From Atopobium massiliense (GTDB lineage: Bacteria; Actinomycetota; Coriobacteriia; Coriobacteriales; Atopobiaceae): DNA of 64,000 nucleotides. Of this stretch, positions 61,771 through 64,000 are shown piece by piece. A program made the position numbers and the translations under genes. The stretch spans positions 1-64,000 of the forward strand of contig OPYK01000007.1 in assembly GCA_900343135.1 (NCBI GenBank), in the 5' to 3' direction. Under the pieces are notes generated by a model. That model ran no database searches. It was not told where the DNA came from and saw only the letters and a program-made list of their open reading frames with translations. Position 1 is the first letter of the stretch. Each line of letters starts with the position of its first letter.

Positions 61771-62238
61771 CCGGCAAGCAATGCTCAAGGATAGCCGCGA
61801 CTCCCTTGCACTGCCATTGTTCCAGCAGCTTGATGATGGTTTCCTCCATGCGCTTGGGGGTATAGCTTTTGGGGAAATACTTCCGCAAGGTATCAGAAGA
61901 AAAGGTCACTTTGTCCAGATCGCTTTTCTTTTCCCTCGACATAATCGCCAGCAAGGATTCGCTGGGGAGTTTCCCGTCCTGGCTAAACTTTTTCATGCGC
62001 TAGTCCTGAGAGAGGGGGCGACCTGCTCATAATCCATTGTCTCTAACATCATCTGCTGTTCCTCTGTTTTGAGAAAAGGCAGATCATAGGCCGGATTAAA
62101 GGCGATTCTCTTCTCGTCCACCATGTTCAATAGTTCGGGAATTAACTCAGTCAGGCGAATGTATTTTTTAATCTGAGTTTTACTCTGTCTGACCTGCTCC
62201 GCCAAAATATCCCTGGATTTCTTTCCATCGGACTTGAC
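61754..62238 (-). pseudogene. ParB-like protein remnant of an ICE
   Basis: DILAEQVRQSKTQIKKYIRL, TELIPELLNMVDEKRIAFNP and, after a frameshift near 61,993, MKKFSQDGKLPSESLLAIMS, YFPKSYTPKRMEETIIKLLE match the C-terminal two thirds of ParB proteins of Tn1549-like conjugative elements. A stop (62,239) blocks the upstream frame. Confidence 0.8.
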
Positions 62239-62276
62239 CTAGCGCATATCACAGGTTGCGGTTTTATCGAGCAGTG

Positions 62277-62390
62277 GACCAGTTCCCACAAACGCCCATT
62301 TTGCATCGACCTATTTCCACAAACAGGCAAAGCACATGGACTTGTTTCCGCAAACAGGTATAAATTATTGACCTATTTCCGCACACAACC
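62277..62390. repeat. four iterons at an exact 31-bp period
   Basis: GACC[T/A]GTTCCCACAAACG (62277), GACCTATTTCCACAAACAGG (62308), GACTTGTTTCCGCAAACAGG (62339) and GACCTATTTCCGCACACAACC (62370). Starts differ by exactly 31 bp, three helical turns, not a multiple of three. Placed next to the ParB remnant, they may be an ori, a parS-like cluster or an operator of the lost element. Confidence 0.75.
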
Positions 62391-62412
62391 ATTAACGCCT
62401 GAGCGCACGTAA

Positions 62413-62520
62413 ATAGGCGCTGTAGCCGCAACGGAGTATGCTCAAGAAACTCAAGACATCAATCGTTATAGCTCGTTATACGTTGAGACGGTAGTTTTGC
62501 CGTCTAAAGTACACAATTAA
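62413..62520 (+). pseudogene. C-terminal remnant ending YVETVVLPSKVHN
   Basis: 35 in-frame codons after a stop; GAVAATEYAQETQDINRYSS, then LYVETVVLPSKVHN-stop. The end resembles the HVExVVLMS motif of RlmD and could be a fourth att relic, or an unrelated gene end. Confidence 0.4.
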
Positions 62521-62551
62521 ACAATAAGAAAATGCTTGAAATAAAGCGTTT

Positions 62552-62600
62552 CCGAGCATTTAGGCGCTCTTTTAGAGGAGGTTCGGGTGCTCGGTTTTTT
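62552..62600 (+). terminator. terminator-like hairpin
   Basis: CCGAGCA (62552) and TGCTCGG (62588) around a 29-base loop, then TTTTTT. The DNA from here to 62,778 has no gene I can support. Confidence 0.6.
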
Positions 62601-62778
62601 ACTTTATGGGAACATATCAGCTACTCATAAAGCAAGGTTGAGTGGACGGATTAAAATGGGCAAGGTTAAGTGGATAGTAAATCACAGATTATCTTGCATC
62701 GGAACGCCCTTGCAGAACTCAAAAACCCTACTCAAAACTGCCTAATTCTAAGGACATTTTGAAAGAGCTTGATTCACT

Positions 62779-62895
62779 GCGCAAAAAACGAATACCCTCA
62801 TGCAAGGGTATTCTTCTGCAAAATCTACCATGGGCGAGCTTTATCAAATACGAAAGAGCTATGGAATTTACCTGGACAAGGAGATGGAGAGGTAG
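62779..62895 (+). pseudogene. C-terminal gene remnant
   Basis: 38 codons in frame without start: AQKTNTLMQGYSSAKSTMGE, LYQIRKSYGIYLDKEMER-stop. Protein-like but unidentified. Confidence 0.35.
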
Positions 62896-62950
62896 GTATT
62901 TTATGCTTTTATGCTTTTATGCTTTTATGATGTCCACTAGTACAACCAAA

Positions 62951-64000
62951 CTATGTCAGTGCCTTTACATCATTGTATGTTTTATATAAATGCCTCAATG
63001 ACATATCGAGAATTGGTTCAAACATAAATGAATTCAAATGGATATTCTCTGGTGTTATCATTGCTACAATCTCTAGAGTATTCATTGCGTCATCATTTAT
63101 ATACTTTTTATACTCTTTGGTAAGCCGTGCACTTTGATTTTTTTGCCGGATATGTCTTTCAATATATCATGTCCATTTGATAAATTAGATAGTATTTTAT
63201 TCTGCATATATTCCTCACCTATCAATCTAATTGCCATAGATAGGATGAGCTTGTTCTCAATTTCCAACTTCTCTACATCTGTAATTTTTTCGCTTTCTTG
63301 CATTAAAACATCATACACCATTTCATTTTCTCTATCTTTTGCAAATTTAACAGGTTCTTTTTTAAACCAATATTTATTAAAAATATCTTGAATTTGCTTT
63401 AAGGTAATCTGTCTTGTATTCTTCTTGTAATGTAAAACACTTGTAAGAGTCAAGTAGTCTTCATTATCATCGCTGGTCGTATATTCAATCAAGTTACGAA
63501 CAAACGGTATTGATGCAACCATAATATTATCACTATATTTGTTAATCAGAATATTCTTATAGTGCATAAAAATATTTTTGGTATCTTGTCCTTTTTCTAA
63601 TTTTATTTCATCAGAATCCACAAAAGCTATAAAAGAATTGCCTCGTGTTGTGATTCTTGAAGATACTGTTCTATAAAAATCGAAATTATGCGTTAGTAGT
63701 AGAATTTTAAATAATTTTTCATCATTTGTATCGGTGTATTCCGAAATATCACTAATATATTCGATAATTGCATATTTATTTTTATAATCAAAAGATTCCG
63801 AAATATCGTCAAGTATAACCAACCATTCGTTGCCTTGTTTTTTTGCAACTAAGATTTGAAAAATCATATTTAGTATATAGTATGCCCTACGCTCACCTGT
63901 GCTTAAAATATCAAGCAAATTCTCTTTTGTTACCTCTTTTTCCCCTCTACTATCCGAAAAAATATATTTAAAACTTGGCAATTCCATATTCAGAATAACA
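62951..64000 (-). pseudogene. SMC/ABC-like ATPase with 3' frameshift, running off the right edge
   Basis: The frame opens at the window edge and stops at 63,097. STGERRAYYILNMIFQILVA (ABC-signature-like), EWLVILDDISESFDYKNKY (Walker B with D-D) and ILLLTHNFDFYRTVSS (H-loop) show an AAA/ABC-type ATPase of defence-like proteins. After GLPK at about 63,116 the frame shifts by one base: the -1 reading EYKKYINDDAMNTLEIVAMI, TPENIHLNSFMFEPILDMSL, RHLYKTYNDVKALT-stop (62,951) continues naturally. The N-terminal P-loop part is right of the window. Confidence 0.75.

Noticed and set aside
62277-62390. CRISPR-like repeats
   Set aside because: The non-repeated parts are only about 11 bases and only four units exist; no cas genes nearby. 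Iterons fit better.
62601-62778. Insertion-sequence remnant
   Set aside because: Some repeated GGATTA/GTGGA words are present, but no transposase reading or matched terminal inverted repeats.
1-64000. tRNA or rRNA genes
   Set aside because: No cloverleaf-type sequence or rRNA-like stretch was noticed on either strand; a tRNA search would settle this.

Overview
The window is low-GC Gram-positive (Bacillota) DNA. The evidence is AGGAGG-type ribosome sites, frequent TTG and GTG starts, a sortase-anchored surface protein with an IPKTG motif, and a phage lytic cassette with Gram-positive holin, GH25 lysozyme and CW_7 repeats. The species cannot be named from the sequence. An animal- or human-associated Streptococcus, Erysipelotrichia or Clostridia relative is plausible. 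Almost everything here is accessory DNA.

Bases 1-5,230 hold two related secreted proteins (one LPXTG-like), a ClbS/DfsB-type protein, a broken gene fragment, and an AbrB-like small protein translationally coupled to a cytosine-5 DNA methyltransferase behind a 40-bp palindromic operator. Convergent to it (5,271-9,600, minus strand) is a compact defence operon. Its order is an ABC-3C-type protein with an embedded, decayed HNH-like domain, a small middle component, a DUF2326 SMC-like ATPase, a small Xre regulator, and a SacI-like restriction endonuclease. The restriction-modification pair therefore brackets an ABC three-component system.

Bases 9,728-53,719 are a large siphovirus-type prophage. 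In order it has a highly structured leader, an antirepressor, DUF4406, a PrimPol-VapE replication protein, an origin-like intergenic region, VRR-NUC, a SNF2 helicase, a DUF1492 late regulator and a late promoter with 10-bp TGGTACG repeats. Next come HNH, a cos-like region, TerS, a phage SAM synthetase with two DNA methyltransferases, TerL, portal, protease, capsid, connectors, a frameshifted tail chaperone, tape measure and tail tip, then holin and lysin. After lysis come DUF2800, DUF2815 and PolA, and finally three serine-recombinase-family genes. Circularised, PolA lies next to VapE, so the integration locus splits the replication module. Two moron cassettes (16.5-19.4 kb and 28.7-30.4 kb) each carry a likely cell-wall or secreted enzyme plus a one-TM partner. 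Each is closed by its own terminator.

Just right of the recombinases is a sequence encoding HVESVVLMSRAD-stop. This matches the C-terminus of the 23S rRNA uracil methyltransferase RlmD/RumA, a known target of related serine-recombinase phages. Two diverged copies follow at 55.26 and 57.25 kb, with a weaker one at 62.48 kb. Bases 53.7-62.9 kb therefore look like an integration hotspot built by successive insertions at rlmD. They hold small cargo genes (cytidine deaminase, VOC resistance-like protein, RelBE-type toxin-antitoxin, AlkD-like repair protein, old yellow enzyme, HXXEE protein, TetR regulator) among many gene fragments (AlbA-like, hexapeptide acetyltransferase, tape-measure start, AAA ATPase, alpha/beta hydrolase, ParB, histidine kinase) and a set of four 31-bp-period iterons. 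The right edge is an SMC/ABC-like ATPase gene with a 3' frameshift. The rlmD 5' part is not in the window, so the left end of the integrated DNA lies further left or belongs to another element.
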